Source: Parabacteroides sp. Marseille-P3160 | Lineage (GTDB): Bacteria; Bacteroidota; Bacteroidia; Bacteroidales; Tannerellaceae | Length of the DNA stretch: 64,000 bases | Direction of reading: 5' to 3' | Assembly (NCBI RefSeq): GCF_900162725.1 | Contig: NZ_LT799418.1 | Span: 1,286,856 to 1,350,855, forward strand | Shown here: positions 46,394 to 55,678 of the stretch, piece after piece | Numbering within the stretch: position 1 is the first letter of the stretch | Layout: every line of letters starts with the position of its first letter | Notes under the pieces: generated by a model | The model's database searches: none | The model's input: the letters and a program-made list of their open reading frames with translations, nothing else | What the model was told of the DNA's origin: nothing | Position numbers and translations under genes: made by a program

Positions 46394-46424
46394 AAGCCAC
46401 ACCGGAGGTTTTCCGATGTGGCTT
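46394..46424. terminator. Bidirectional terminator between convergent genes
   Basis: AAGCCACA at 46394-46401 pairs with TGTGGCTT at 46417-46424. After one mismatch the stem continues with CGG/CCG around a 7-nt loop. On the minus strand it is followed by ATTTTTC, on the plus strand by a weaker T-rich stretch, serving the aldehyde dehydrogenase and the oxidoreductase genes. Confidence 0.7.
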
Positions 46425-46443
46425 AACCTTTTATAGGATGGAT

Positions 46444-47829
46444 TTAGTATGCCGCATCCGGCGTAGTTACACGGATCAGTTTTGCATTCACAAATTCATA
46501 TATTCCGGCAGGTGATTGTTCGCGCCCATATCCGGACCTTTTCGTTCCTCCGAAAGGTAATTCGGGAGCAATGCCGGTAACATGATTGATATATACCATA
46601 CCGGTATCAATGCGACGGGCCACTTCCACCGCTTTGTCTGTATTCGTACCAAACACCGTGCCTCCCAGTCCGAAATCGGTATCGTTAGCCACTTCCACCG
46701 CTTCATCCACGTCTTTAACGGCATAGATAGCAAGTACGGGGCCGAATATTTCTTCCGAATAGGCTGACATGCCCTTTTTTATTCCGGTCAGGATCGTGGG
46801 TTCCATAAATGCTCCCGGACGATCGATACGCTTTCCGCCCCTTATCAGTTTAGCTCCTTGTCGTACGGCCGTTTCCACTTGTTTAATGACGTCTTGTAAT
46901 GCTTTTTCGCTACTTAACGGAGCCAGTTGGGTTTTCGGATCGAGCGGATCCCCGACTACCACCTTATCATAGATTGCTTTTGCCTTTTCAATAAATGAAT
47001 CGGCTACCGACTCTAAAACAATAATACGTTTCGGAGAGACACATACTTGTCCGGCATTCCAAAGCCTTCCGAATGCAGCCGTTTCCACCGCTTTGTCTAT
47101 GTCTGCATCCTCGAGTACAACAAAAGGATCACTACCGCCAAGTTCAAGCGTCGATTTCTTCAAATATTTTCCGGCCATAGAAGCGAAACTTGATCCGGCA
47201 GGTTCGCTACCTGTCAGTGAAGCGCCTTTTATCCGGGGATCGGCAACCAATCCGGATACTTTCGATCCGGGTACGAACAAGTTTGTATAAACTCCTTTCG
47301 GCGCTCCGGCTTCGGTGAATATTTTCTCCATTAACTCAGCTGCTTGCGGTACATTTGATGCATGTTTCAGTACCACGGTATTGCCCGCCATGATATTAGG
47401 CGCAGCTGAACGGGTGATTTGATAAAAAGGAAAGTTCCACGGTTGTACGCTTAACAGTACGCCGATCGGTTCGTAGCTAAGAAAAGCTTTTCCTTGAGGA
47501 GTGTCGAGCGGCTCATCTTTCAAGAACCTTTCCCCGTTGTCTGCATAATAATCGAAAATATCGGCTGACAGTTCGACCTCTCCAATGCCTTCGCGAAGGA
47601 GTTTTCCCATTTCAATAGAACATAATTTCCCTAATTCCTCTTTACGTTCCCGCAATATCCGGGCAACGTTATGCAGCAGCTCGGCTCTTTTGGGAAACGG
47701 TGTTTTCTTCCATGTTTTAAATGCTTTGTCGGCATCGGCAAGTATAGCATCTATTTGTTGATCGCTCATCTCAGCGTATTCCTTTTCAACCTGATTGGTC
47801 GTAGGATTAATTGTTTTAATACTTGACAT
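46444..47829 (-). CDS. NAD(P)-dependent aldehyde dehydrogenase, succinate-semialdehyde type
   Basis: A 461-aa ALDH with the catalytic cysteine C263 (NAGQVCVSPKR), general base E229 (LELGGSDPF), oxyanion Asn131 (QPWNFPF), and the C-terminal ELPFGGTKRSGYGRE. It is closest in look to the short GabD/YneI-type succinate-semialdehyde dehydrogenases, a call that cannot be proven without enzymology. It is monocistronic: terminator downstream, 229 bp of noncoding DNA upstream that contains the palindrome at 47903-47917. Confidence 0.9.
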   Translation of the reverse strand: MSSIKTINPTTNQVEKEYAEMSDQQIDAILADADKAFKTWKKTPFPKRAELLHNVARILRERKEELGKLCSIEMGKLLREGIGEVELSADIFDYYADNGERFLKDEPLDTPQGKAFLSYEPIGVLLSVQPWNFPFYQITRSAAPNIMAGNTVVLKHASNVPQAAELMEKIFTEAGAPKGVYTNLFVPGSKVSGLVADPRIKGASLTGSEPAGSSFASMAGKYLKKSTLELGGSDPFVVLEDADIDKAVETAAFGRLWNAGQVCVSPKRIIVLESVADSFIEKAKAIYDKVVVGDPLDPKTQLAPLSSEKALQDVIKQVETAVRQGAKLIRGGKRIDRPGAFMEPTILTGIKKGMSAYSEEIFGPVLAIYAVKDVDEAVEVANDTDFGLGGTVFGTNTDKAVEVARRIDTGMVYINHVTGIAPELPFGGTKRSGYGREQSPAGIYEFVNAKLIRVTTPDAAY

Positions 47830-47902
47830 AATTTTTTGTTTTATTATTCCTCAAATTAATTTGCGATTTTATATCTTATCGTAAACCTTTGCCTGTTTTT
47901 CG

Positions 47903-47917
47903 TTGGATTCAATCCAA
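47903..47917. promoter_or_regulatory. 15-bp palindrome upstream of the aldehyde dehydrogenase gene
   Basis: TTGGATTCAATCCAA is a perfect odd-length palindrome (7-bp arms, central C), 74 bp upstream of the ATG at 47829. It looks like an operator for a dimeric repressor; no regulator gene is adjacent and no -7 box is clear next to it. Confidence 0.45.
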
Positions 47918-48058
47918 TCTTTTTGGATATGACTGAATTAATAAATCCGAGGGGTTATATATAAAACAATATTTACATCATAGAAGTTTCTTATCTATAT
48001 CATAGACATTTGTTATCAGTTCGCTTGTTTTGTGATTCGGTAAAATTTAAACAGGTTG

Positions 48059-48892
48059 TTAGCCTCCAATTATGAAAGAGGTCATATTTAATGACCCGGC
48101 AATCACTTTATCATTGAATATTTTTATTTCTTCGTCCGGTTTTTTCATGGCTAAGGCATATAACATCGGAATATAATGTTCCGGAGTCGGTACCGCCAGT
48201 CTGGCGTCTTTATGCAAAGACGGATAGTCGATAAGCGATTTGGAATCTCCATCTTTAATTTTCCTTTTTATAATATCGTTTATTTCAAATGCCCAATCGT
48301 ATCCGTATTCGGCATTGAAATCATCTCCCGCGACACGCATCATTCGCAAATTATGTACTGTGTTCCCGCTACCGACGACCAACACGCCTTTGGTACGGAG
48401 GAAAGCCAATTCCCGGCCTAATTGGTAATGCCATTCTGCGTCTTTGTTGTGATCGAGACTTATCTGAATAACCGGGATATCCGCTTTCGGATGAGTATAT
48501 TTCAAAATGCTCCAGGCCCCATGATCGAGTCCCCATTTGTTATCTTCGCTTATAGGAATATCCTGTATATTTTTAATCACAGCTTTCGCTAATTCGGGAG
48601 AGCCTGGCGCCGGATACTCTTCTTTATACAACTCACGGGGAAAGCCGTAAAAATCGTGTATGGTCTGTGGATGTTTACTGGTTGTCACGGAAGTCCCTTT
48701 TGTTTCCCAATGGGCCGAAATGCAAACAATGGCCTGCGGGGTTGGTAAAGAACGTCCTATGGAACTCCATTCCCTCGAAAATTCATTGTCTTCGATTGCG
48801 TTCATCGGTGATCCGTGTCCGATGAACATGACCGGCATCGGAATTGTATCCTCAAAGAGTGAAATGTTATTATGTAAATCTTTAAGCGTCAT
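48059..48892 (-). CDS. DODA-type extradiol aromatic ring-opening dioxygenase (YgiD-like)
   Basis: A 277-aa enzyme from the ATG at 48892 (MTLKDLHNNI), chosen because homology begins only at PMPVMFIGHGSPMNAIED. An open frame runs back to 49066 but its extra residues overlap the pseudogene and are low-complexity aromatic. Iron/zinc ligands are visible in GHGSPMN, CISAHWETKG and the WGLDHGAWSILKY motif. Members of this LigB-like family (YgiD/DODA) cleave catechol rings such as L-DOPA; the natural substrate here is unknown. Confidence 0.88.
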   Translation of the reverse strand: MTLKDLHNNISLFEDTIPMPVMFIGHGSPMNAIEDNEFSREWSSIGRSLPTPQAIVCISAHWETKGTSVTTSKHPQTIHDFYGFPRELYKEEYPAPGSPELAKAVIKNIQDIPISEDNKWGLDHGAWSILKYTHPKADIPVIQISLDHNKDAEWHYQLGRELAFLRTKGVLVVGSGNTVHNLRMMRVAGDDFNAEYGYDWAFEINDIIKRKIKDGDSKSLIDYPSLHKDARLAVPTPEHYIPMLYALAMKKPDEEIKIFNDKVIAGSLNMTSFIIGG

Positions 48893-49014
48893 TTTTAGGA
48901 TTATAATAATGTGATAAAATAAAAACCTTCTCACCGACTTTTTGTTCATGGATTCAGACTTCAATAGGAGATTATGCGGATAATCATAAAAGAAAAAATA
49001 AAGGTAGGGATATC

Positions 49015-49826
49015 TCAAAAATATACTATATGTTTCTCCGTACTCAATCCACCCAATATGCCCCAACCATTATTTATATTACAATATATCTGTATGGCTT
49101 CTGTATAAGCATCTTGATCTGTTATCCGATAAACCATCATGGACTTGAGATAATAGCACAGATCGCGTTTAATGGGCTGTAATCCAATGACTTCATGAGG
49201 GCACTCTCCATACCTTAAATGAGTCTCTACCGAAAAAGTATATTCTTTGTCGTCAAACAAATGGTCATCAAATATATTGGAAAAGTGAGCAGCCCATCCA
49301 CCATAGCTCTGTGTCAACTGTTCGTCCATAAAAATGACATCGGACGAAGTATAAATATCACTATATTGCAATATTGTCTCGGAACTACCCGCCCTTTTAT
49401 CGTGTGCAATGCTTCTCACCTTTAAACGATAGTAATTACGTTCATCGCCCGGATCCGTCAGGCGGAGTGTGATGTACGCTACGCTACAGTGTCTTGCGAC
49501 ATATCAGACAGAGAACCTTCACTTACATACCCTTTTTTATAATATTTCTCATAGCCCAGTATTTCCAATCGTTGAGCATTGGGGACAATCGTTTCTGCCG
49601 AAACGGATTCCAAACCCTCCGCCTTATGTACCGGAAAACGAAAACTAAAGAATCCTGTTTCATCCGTCGTTTGCCCATATCTGCCGGATTTAGAATGGAT
49701 GTTGGAACCCTGCAAAACTGCACCGGATGCTGCATCTTTCACATATCCGCTGACGGTAACTGTTTGTGCACTGATCCACAAACTGCACAAGAAAAACAGC
49801 CATGCGGCTAAAATTCCCGGTTTCAT
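49015..49826 (-). pseudogene. Composite pseudogene: TonB-receptor N-terminus fused to a frameshifted DUF4249 protein
   Basis: From the start at 49826 the first 65 codons encode a signal peptide and the beginning of a carboxypeptidase-regulatory domain, the N-terminus of a TonB-dependent receptor (VSGYVKDAASGAVLQGSNIH, TDETGFFSFRFP). Without a stop the frame then continues as mid-DUF4249 sequence (SVSAETIVPNAQRLEILGYE) to a TAG at 49479-49481. The rest of DUF4249 continues in another frame to 49015 (LRLTDPGDERNYYRLKV... GGLSTEKHIVYF). At the frame break the plus strand reads acgctacgct at 49476-49485, a 5-bp tandem duplication; removing one copy restores one continuous frame through ...DTVAYITLRLTD. 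Receptor and DUF4249 genes are normally neighbours, so a deletion fused them and a slip then broke the fusion. Likely non-functional. Confidence 0.82.
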
Positions 49827-49863
49827 CGCTATTTAGAGTCAGTTCTTGCTCTTTATTTCTTTT

Positions 49864-50481
49864 TTAAAACAGTATCTTCACGCCTGCTATACCACAACCT
49901 GCACTACCCGCGCCAATTTCGGTAAAGAGAGCCAAATGTTTCACAAAATTCCATTCTATGCCTATCGGCATTACTTGCCAAGCGATGCACTTATCGCTTT
50001 CCATAGTAACGGAGGATAAATCCATATACTCAGGAGCAACTTTAAAAAGATCCATCTTTCCTTTCTCCACCGACATGATTCCGACACCTACGCGTGAATA
50101 AAAAGAAAATCGCTGCAGACGAAGCCAGGAATACTTACCGGTAACCATCACAGTATGGCATGTGTTCTTTATTTCAGCCAATGGTATAGACGACCCCAAA
50201 ACAACATCCCGTTTCACTGTACTGTAAGAGTATGAAAGTCCTATCGCCAAAGGATCGGAAACATGAAACAGATAACCTATATTGATTGTGCCGGAGAATC
50301 TTTTGTTCTTAGTGGAATATGGGGCATTTACCATTACATCAATCGGAAGGTCCGGCTCGGGAATAGATGTTATCGGTGCAAAACCATAACCAACAAATAG
50401 TTCATGCTTTGAGGTGTTTTCTTGAGCATACAGCACTCCTGTCAGCAGAATAAGGAACAATAAAGATAAATAACGCTTCAT
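49864..50481 (-). CDS. Small outer-membrane beta-barrel protein
   Basis: A 205-aa protein from the ATG at 50481 (MKRYLSLLFLILL); upstream in-frame ATGs (to 50523) would place 14 extra residues before the signal peptide. The signal is cleaved near LYAQ, and the rest alternates polar and hydrophobic residues in about eight strands (KHELFVGYGFAP, SGTINIGYLF, AIGLSYSYSTVKR, FSFYSRVGVGIMS) with an aromatic end (VKILF), like OmpW/OprF-type small barrels. Function is unknown. It lies 37 bp upstream of the composite pseudogene on the same strand, so it may once have belonged to that receptor locus. Confidence 0.75.
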   Translation of the reverse strand: MKRYLSLLFLILLTGVLYAQENTSKHELFVGYGFAPITSIPEPDLPIDVMVNAPYSTKNKRFSGTINIGYLFHVSDPLAIGLSYSYSTVKRDVVLGSSIPLAEIKNTCHTVMVTGKYSWLRLQRFSFYSRVGVGIMSVEKGKMDLFKVAPEYMDLSSVTMESDKCIAWQVMPIGIEWNFVKHLALFTEIGAGSAGCGIAGVKILF

Positions 50482-50752
50482 AATTACAAAATTTAGGTGA
50501 GACATATTTAGTAAACGTAACAAAATAAAAAATAAATTAAGTCAATTCGCGCATCATTTAAGATATATTTAACATATCCGAAACTATTTTGACAGATAGC
50601 TATCATATTTCAAATCTATATTCATATCACAATAAACCTGTTGTGTTGCTATAGTCAAAAATAAATTTATGCCGACTCCTTGTAAATATTTTATTAATAG
50701 GATTATAACAGGGATTAGCGTTGAAATGCTTTTTCTGTTGAAAGGGGATGGA

Positions 50753-51307
50753 TTAAAATCGCATCACCATATCGATTCCCGCATAGTTGTCGGAGAAAAC
50801 GGGAGCGAGGGACAAGTTTCTGTTTTTCAGGTAGGGAGTCGTGAATAAATAGGCGCAACCGACGCCGAGAAGCGCTCCGGCGCCAACGTCCCATACGTCG
50901 TGTTTTTTTCCATATACACGGCTCCAGGCGGTATAAGAGGCTACGACATAAGCCGGGACGCCCCATTGCCATCCATAACGCCGCTGCAAAAATGTGGCGC
51001 CGGCAAAAGACACCGAGCTATGGGAAGAAGGAAAGGAATGCCGGTCGCTATGATCCGGTCGCTCCTTTTTTACCAGATACTTTAAGGCATAAGATAATCC
51101 GAGGGTCGTTACGCCTGCGATGGCTCCTTGTTTCAAACCTTCATAATCCTCCAATGCGAGTGTCGTAACAAGGCAGGCTGCCGGTATCAGAGCTGCCGTA
51201 ATGTCTCCGGAAGTGCGTACCGTTTTCCGGCTGCCGCTGATTTCTATCTCTTGGGTTTGCCCATAGAAACTGAACAGGCAAAGGATTAGACAGAGAAGTC
51301 GTTTCAT
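50753..51307 (-). CDS. PAP2-family membrane-associated phosphatase
   Basis: A 184-aa protein from the ATG at 51307 (MKRLLCLILCLF); longer frames upstream lie inside dgkA. It has an N-terminal signal or helix and the three phosphatase motifs: KYLVKKERP, SFPSSHSS and SYTAWSRVYGKKHDVWD (the SR-x5-H motif). The active site is likely periplasmic. It probably dephosphorylates phosphatidylglycerophosphate, undecaprenyl diphosphate or lipid A-type substrates. Its start overlaps the dgkA stop by 4 bp (ATGA), a sensible pairing because DgkA recycles the diacylglycerol such enzymes can produce. Confidence 0.88.
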   Translation of the reverse strand: MKRLLCLILCLFSFYGQTQEIEISGSRKTVRTSGDITAALIPAACLVTTLALEDYEGLKQGAIAGVTTLGLSYALKYLVKKERPDHSDRHSFPSSHSSVSFAGATFLQRRYGWQWGVPAYVVASYTAWSRVYGKKHDVWDVGAGALLGVGCAYLFTTPYLKNRNLSLAPVFSDNYAGIDMVMRF

Positions 51308-51681
51308 AAAAGAGCGATTATCTTGGGAATGAAAATAATTAATCCGATTACAACAGAGGCGATAGCCATCAGCAAAACGGCCGCGGCAGCCAAGTCTTTG
51401 GCTTTTTTGATAAGCGGATCCTCTCCGGGGGAAATTTTGTCGGCCAATGCCTCGATGGCCGTGTTGATGGCTTCCGCCGCCAGTACGGCGCCAATCAGTA
51501 TGACTACGATAATCCATTCGACAACGGAAATCTCCAGCCAGACGCCGGCCAGCAGGACACCTGCGGCAATGGCACAGTGTATCCAGGCGTTATGTTCGTT
51601 GCGTATCAACAACGAGATTCCGTTAAATGCATACCGGAAGCTGGCCAGTCGTTTCTTGATGGAGAAAGGTTCTTTTTGCAT
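51304..51681 (-). CDS. dgkA: Diacylglycerol kinase
   Basis: A 125-aa inner-membrane enzyme with three helices and the DgkA signature (AEAINTAIEALADKISP, about 64-80; KKAKDLAAAAVLL). It phosphorylates diacylglycerol, or undecaprenol as in Gram-positive homologues, in lipid recycling. A 4-bp ATGA overlap couples it to the PAP2 gene. Upstream, CAAAGTTA at 51711-51718 gives a minus-strand -7 box (TAACTTTG), with a near -33 element (ATTG) at 51737-51740. Confidence 0.92.
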   Translation of the reverse strand: MQKEPFSIKKRLASFRYAFNGISLLIRNEHNAWIHCAIAAGVLLAGVWLEISVVEWIIVVILIGAVLAAEAINTAIEALADKISPGEDPLIKKAKDLAAAAVLLMAIASVVIGLIIFIPKIIALL

Positions 51682-51710
51682 ATCGTTTGCGTCCGTAGGT
51701 TCGTTGCGGA

Positions 51711-51740
51711 CAAAGTTACAATATTCTTTCTTTTTACAAT
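51711..51740 (-). promoter_or_regulatory. Promoter of the dgkA-PAP2 operon
   Basis: TAACTTTG (minus strand, 51711-51718) with ATTG 18 bp upstream (51737-51740), one mismatch from TTTG. It follows the terminator of the ABC operon, so the lipid genes are a separate transcript. Confidence 0.55.
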
Positions 51741-51759
51741 CATTCTTTCCTGAAGCCGT

Positions 51760-51800
51760 CGGGAAAAGAAAACCGGCGAGGCATCACTGCTTCGCCGGTT
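51760..51800 (-). terminator. Terminator of the ABC export operon
   Basis: AACCGGCGA at 51771-51779 pairs with TCGCCGGTT at 51792-51800 around a 12-nt loop. Read on the minus strand the stem is followed by a U-rich tract (TTTTCTTTTC), 30 bp after the last permease stop. Confidence 0.8.
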
Positions 51801-51829
51801 GCATTCATGTGTGTATTTGAAAAAAGTAT

Positions 51830-53110
51830 TTATTCGTAATGCAAAGCCTCGGCGGGCTTCATTTTCATCGTCTGATGAGCCGGATACCAAATGCCGAGCA
51901 CGATCATTCCGGCGATGAGCAAATAGGTCAAGGCTATACCAATCAGGAATCGGCTGGCAGTATAATCCATATAATAACCATTCGTGACTTCAAGTAATTG
52001 CAGGTTCAGGCATAGGATGATCCCCGGGATCGCAACGAGTGTCAATAAAACAAGCCCTTCGCCTGTCATCAACCGTTTTAACCCTCCGGGAGTGGAACCG
52101 ACCGCAATACGAAGTCCCATCTCTTCTTTTCTCCGTTCGGTGCGAAACCAAAATGTCCCGAAGATACCCAGAAAGATGTTGAAGAAAAGAAAGACGGTAA
52201 TGGCAATGGCATTTTGTGTTTCTCTTTTCTCTCCGGTCAGAAGTTCGTAGGCATCCCGTTTATCTTTGAAAGAAGTGAGATCAATCAGATAGAACGGCCC
52301 GACGGAAAGCTGCTTCTCCATGTTTTTAATGAAAAACGACTCGAAATCGCGGTCGGCTTCCGGTTTTACGCGGATCGCTATCTTAATAGAGGTATAATAA
52401 GGATTATTCGCCTGGATGATATCGTCTCTCGTAAGTTCGGAAAACATCCAGAGTGCTTTTTTATTAAAGCGGGTTCCACGAAAAGGTTCCGTCACGCCGC
52501 CCACCCGGATCTCATTTTCAGCACCTCCTTCAGAACTTCTATACAGGGGTTTGTTGCGGCTGCCTCCTAATTCCTTGATCTCTGTGAATAAATCACCCGA
52601 TAGGATGACCTGCCCTCCGGCAAGCATCTCGTCCCAACTCTTTTTCTCTTCCTTACCCGGTTTAAAACCAAAAATATCCATGTATTCCGGAGTGACGGTT
52701 ACCGATTTAAAGTTTTTGCTCTGGATGGTGTCGGATATTATGAATAAAGAGTTATACCTATTATTTCCGTCATAAGGCATTGCGGCTTCTCCGGCACAAA
52801 CCGCTTCTACGCCGGGGCATGTTTTGATACGGTCAAAAAGGAGCAAAGTGCTTTCCCCTACGGATAATTTATTTCCGGTTGTATCCGGTCCGGTGCCATT
52901 TTCATTCTCTTCCATTCCGATGTTTACCAGATAAACATGATCTATTGAATATCCTTGAGGAGAAAAGTAAACGGTGCCTGTTACAAATAGCAAGTCGGTC
53001 AGAAACCACAGTACGACAAAGACCAGCAAGAGTTCGGCTGCAATCCAACCGTTTTTTTTCCGCTGGTTCCAGATGATTTTTATAAGATGTCTGATCATTT
53101 TACTTTTCAT
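51830..53110 (-). CDS. FtsX/MacB-type ABC permease, pair 3, type B
   Basis: A 426-aa permease. The N-terminus IRHLIKIIWNQRKKNGWIAA leads into TM1, a large extracytoplasmic MacB-PCD-like domain spans about 60-290, and three C-terminal helices follow (FtsX domain; RTERRKEEMGLRIAVGS between TM2 and TM3). It ends PAEALHYE, as do the two other type-B copies. It probably forms a heterodimer with the product of the gene that overlaps it by 11 bp and uses the single ATPase encoded upstream. Last gene of the operon. Confidence 0.9.
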   Translation of the reverse strand: MKSKMIRHLIKIIWNQRKKNGWIAAELLLVFVVLWFLTDLLFVTGTVYFSPQGYSIDHVYLVNIGMEENENGTGPDTTGNKLSVGESTLLLFDRIKTCPGVEAVCAGEAAMPYDGNNRYNSLFIISDTIQSKNFKSVTVTPEYMDIFGFKPGKEEKKSWDEMLAGGQVILSGDLFTEIKELGGSRNKPLYRSSEGGAENEIRVGGVTEPFRGTRFNKKALWMFSELTRDDIIQANNPYYTSIKIAIRVKPEADRDFESFFIKNMEKQLSVGPFYLIDLTSFKDKRDAYELLTGEKRETQNAIAITVFLFFNIFLGIFGTFWFRTERRKEEMGLRIAVGSTPGGLKRLMTGEGLVLLTLVAIPGIILCLNLQLLEVTNGYYMDYTASRFLIGIALTYLLIAGMIVLGIWYPAHQTMKMKPAEALHYE

Positions 53111-54389
53111 TTAAGGAGTTTACAATCGATTGGCGGGAAGCCCACCAAGCCGGTATCCCGGCGCTCAATAGATTTAGCAGAAGACAAAGCAGCAATGCAT
53201 AGAAAAAAGTCAGCGGTTGGATCAGCATGCCGCTTTCCAGGGAAAGCGCACTGTTGGTATAGGCCAAGTCGTATGAATTAAAGAGCCAGTTCTTTAAATA
53301 GTAGATCGCAAGATAGGAAAGTCCTAATCCGGTTATACCTCCCAAGAGTGTCAGAACCAGGTTTTCCGTAATCACTTGGCGGAACAACATCCCCCGGGTA
53401 GCGCCGAATGCTTTACGAATCCCCAGCTCACTCATCCGCGCCTGCATGCCGGAAGAAGTCAATCCGCTCAGATTGATCGCCGGTACAAGTAAAATAATGA
53501 GCAAGGCGATGAGATAGGGACGGATTGCTTTGGTAACATCCAGGGCTATGTTTGACCAAATGCGCAACCTTTGGGTAAATTGGGTATCCGGTTGGCCGAG
53601 TAGATTGATTTTCCATGTCCGGAGCCCGGCGTTCTCCCGTTGGATCTGCCGGTTGATCTCCGTACGTATCGTCGGGAAGTCCGATGAAGACCGGGCTAAA
53701 ATCATCACGTGATAAGCGCCGGATAAACCCTGCATCGTTTCTTCGTTGATCACCTCTGTCAGCGCTGATGCCGGACAAGGGATCCATACTTGTGCATATG
53801 CGTTTTGGGCTATCGGAGAGACGTCACGGACAACACCGCAGACGGTATAAGGTTTGCGGGCGAGTACAACCGTTTGGCCAATGGCTTCTTTTGCAGAAGA
53901 AAAGAGCGTACGTGCCGTTGTTTCCGCAAGTACGGCCTGCTTGATATTACCGGTTACATCGCTTTGGGTAAAAGGTTTCCCGGCTAAAAAACGGAAACGA
54001 AAGGCTTTCCAGAATGCCTCGTCTGTCTGTACCTGATCACATTTGAATCGCTTGGTCTGATCCGTATTCGTTGCCAATATCTGTTTATAGGTAGAAATAA
54101 GTGTCACGGCTTCCGGTGTTTTCAATGGGAAGAAACATTCTTTTGCCAATCTCGGAGCCCATAAGCAAGAATAACTGGAACCATTTGAACGTTCCAAAAG
54201 AAGCGTATTCACGAAGAGCATCCGGCCGCGATTTACTTCCGGTTCATAGTTGCTGTTCTGTACCTGATAGACCAACACCACCACCATAATCAAGGTAATC
54301 GCCAGTGCGGTTCCCAAGACAGAGATCACACTAAAAAAAGGTTTTTCTTTCAGCAATTGAACCGCTTGTTTAAAGTACTGTTTATACAT
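53100..54389 (-). CDS. FtsX/MacB-type ABC permease, pair 3, type A
   Basis: A 429-aa permease. The N-terminus YKQYFKQAVQLLKEKPFFS precedes TM1; a MacB-PCD-like extracytoplasmic domain (about 45-270) and three helices (NLSGLTSSGMQARMSELGIR signature before TM3) follow. It ends RQSIVNSLNEK, the type-A ending. It overlaps the type-B partner by 11 bp. The LTSSGMQARMSELGIRKAFG block is close in the pair-2 type-A copy and more distant in pair 1, supporting duplication. Confidence 0.9.
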   Translation of the reverse strand: MYKQYFKQAVQLLKEKPFFSVISVLGTALAITLIMVVVLVYQVQNSNYEPEVNRGRMLFVNTLLLERSNGSSYSCLWAPRLAKECFFPLKTPEAVTLISTYKQILATNTDQTKRFKCDQVQTDEAFWKAFRFRFLAGKPFTQSDVTGNIKQAVLAETTARTLFSSAKEAIGQTVVLARKPYTVCGVVRDVSPIAQNAYAQVWIPCPASALTEVINEETMQGLSGAYHVMILARSSSDFPTIRTEINRQIQRENAGLRTWKINLLGQPDTQFTQRLRIWSNIALDVTKAIRPYLIALLIILLVPAINLSGLTSSGMQARMSELGIRKAFGATRGMLFRQVITENLVLTLLGGITGLGLSYLAIYYLKNWLFNSYDLAYTNSALSLESGMLIQPLTFFYALLLCLLLNLLSAGIPAWWASRQSIVNSLNEK

Positions 54390-54404
54390 TGTTTTATCTT
54401 TTTA

Positions 54405-55670
54405 TTATTCGTAATGCAAAGCCTCGGCCGGTTCGGTTTTGGCCGAACGGTGGGCTGGGTACCAGGTGGAGAATAGAATGACAACGCCCAACAGGAGATA
54501 GGTGAGTAATGTATCCGTCAAGAATCGCAGGGAGGTGAAATCCATGTCATCCGTTGGCATGATATCCATGGCTGCCAGATTGATACAGACGATCAAGGCG
54601 GGAATGCTTGCCAAAAGCAACAGGCAAAATCCTTCCGTTTGCATCAATGCCAAAACGCTTTTCCGTGAGGAGCCGACGGCCATCCGCAAACCGATCTCCG
54701 AACGCCGCCTTTCTACGCGGAGCCAAAAGGTTCCCAAAACACCGAGGAAAATATTGATGAGAAAGAAACAGGCAAATCCGATGTGATATTGCAGGGAACT
54801 GATAATACCATACGATTTAAGATAAAATTCCCGTATTTTGGAAAGAGGAATGACATCGGTCAGGAAGAAGTTCCCGATAGCTAAGGATTCTTTCATTTCC
54901 TTCTTGAAACGTTCGGGAAAGTCCCGTGCGGAAACACCGGCCTTCGTTCGGATACAAATATCCATGCTGTACCATAGACCGGAGTCGTCTTGTTTCAGAA
55001 GATTGGCCATATCTACCGGCTTATATAGAAAAGTATGAGAGCGGGTATAGTCATGTGGTTTAATATCCGTTGTGACGGCGACTACCCGGTAGCGACTACT
55101 ATCATTATCCATAATGTACCTGCCTATGGCAGAGCCTTGGGGAAATAATTTGCGTTCTACTTCTTTGGTCAGGATGACCTCATCCTTATTTTCAAAAGGC
55201 TTTTTTCTTAATTCTTCCGGACTGCCTCCGTTCTCCGGCCGCACCTTAAATACATGGAAATACTCGGGAGTAATGGTTAATACCTGGCATCCGGTTTTGA
55301 AGGAGTCCCTCTGGAAAGGCCAATAGTGGCTGGATGGACAATAAGGATAATCATTTTTTCCTATACTGACTGCTTCGACATCCGGATGTTGGCGGATGCG
55401 GCTGACCATTCTCAAAAAGTTCTTTCCCGGCTCTTCGCTCCCTTCGCCATAAGAGATATAACCGGGATTGTCCACTCTTTTCATATTATATGTAACCAGA
55501 TAAGTATTACGGATATCCGTCCCTTGGGGAGTTAAAGAATTTCCTGCTAAAACAACGAAGAAATCTACAATATACCAAAGTAGGATAAAGACAAGGAATA
55601 ATTCCAGTAAAATCCATCCGTTTTTCTTCCGCTGTGTCCATATCAATTTGAGAGCATGTTTTATCATCAT
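54405..55670 (-). CDS. FtsX/MacB-type ABC permease, pair 2, type B
   Basis: A 421-aa permease with N-terminal KHALKLIWTQRKKNGWILLE, one N-terminal helix, an extracytoplasmic domain (about 55-285) and three C-terminal helices with RVERRRSEIGLRMAVGS. It ends PAEALHYE. It lies 8 bp after its type-A partner. Second of three homologous type-B copies in the operon. Confidence 0.9.
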   Translation of the reverse strand: MMIKHALKLIWTQRKKNGWILLELFLVFILLWYIVDFFVVLAGNSLTPQGTDIRNTYLVTYNMKRVDNPGYISYGEGSEEPGKNFLRMVSRIRQHPDVEAVSIGKNDYPYCPSSHYWPFQRDSFKTGCQVLTITPEYFHVFKVRPENGGSPEELRKKPFENKDEVILTKEVERKLFPQGSAIGRYIMDNDSSRYRVVAVTTDIKPHDYTRSHTFLYKPVDMANLLKQDDSGLWYSMDICIRTKAGVSARDFPERFKKEMKESLAIGNFFLTDVIPLSKIREFYLKSYGIISSLQYHIGFACFFLINIFLGVLGTFWLRVERRRSEIGLRMAVGSSRKSVLALMQTEGFCLLLLASIPALIVCINLAAMDIMPTDDMDFTSLRFLTDTLLTYLLLGVVILFSTWYPAHRSAKTEPAEALHYE

Positions 55671-55678
55671 AGTTGTCT

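Noticed and set aside
48893..49066. N-terminal extension of the dioxygenase gene
   Set aside because: The extra residues are aromatic-rich with no similarity pattern, and they overlap the pseudogene; family similarity starts after the ATG at 48892.
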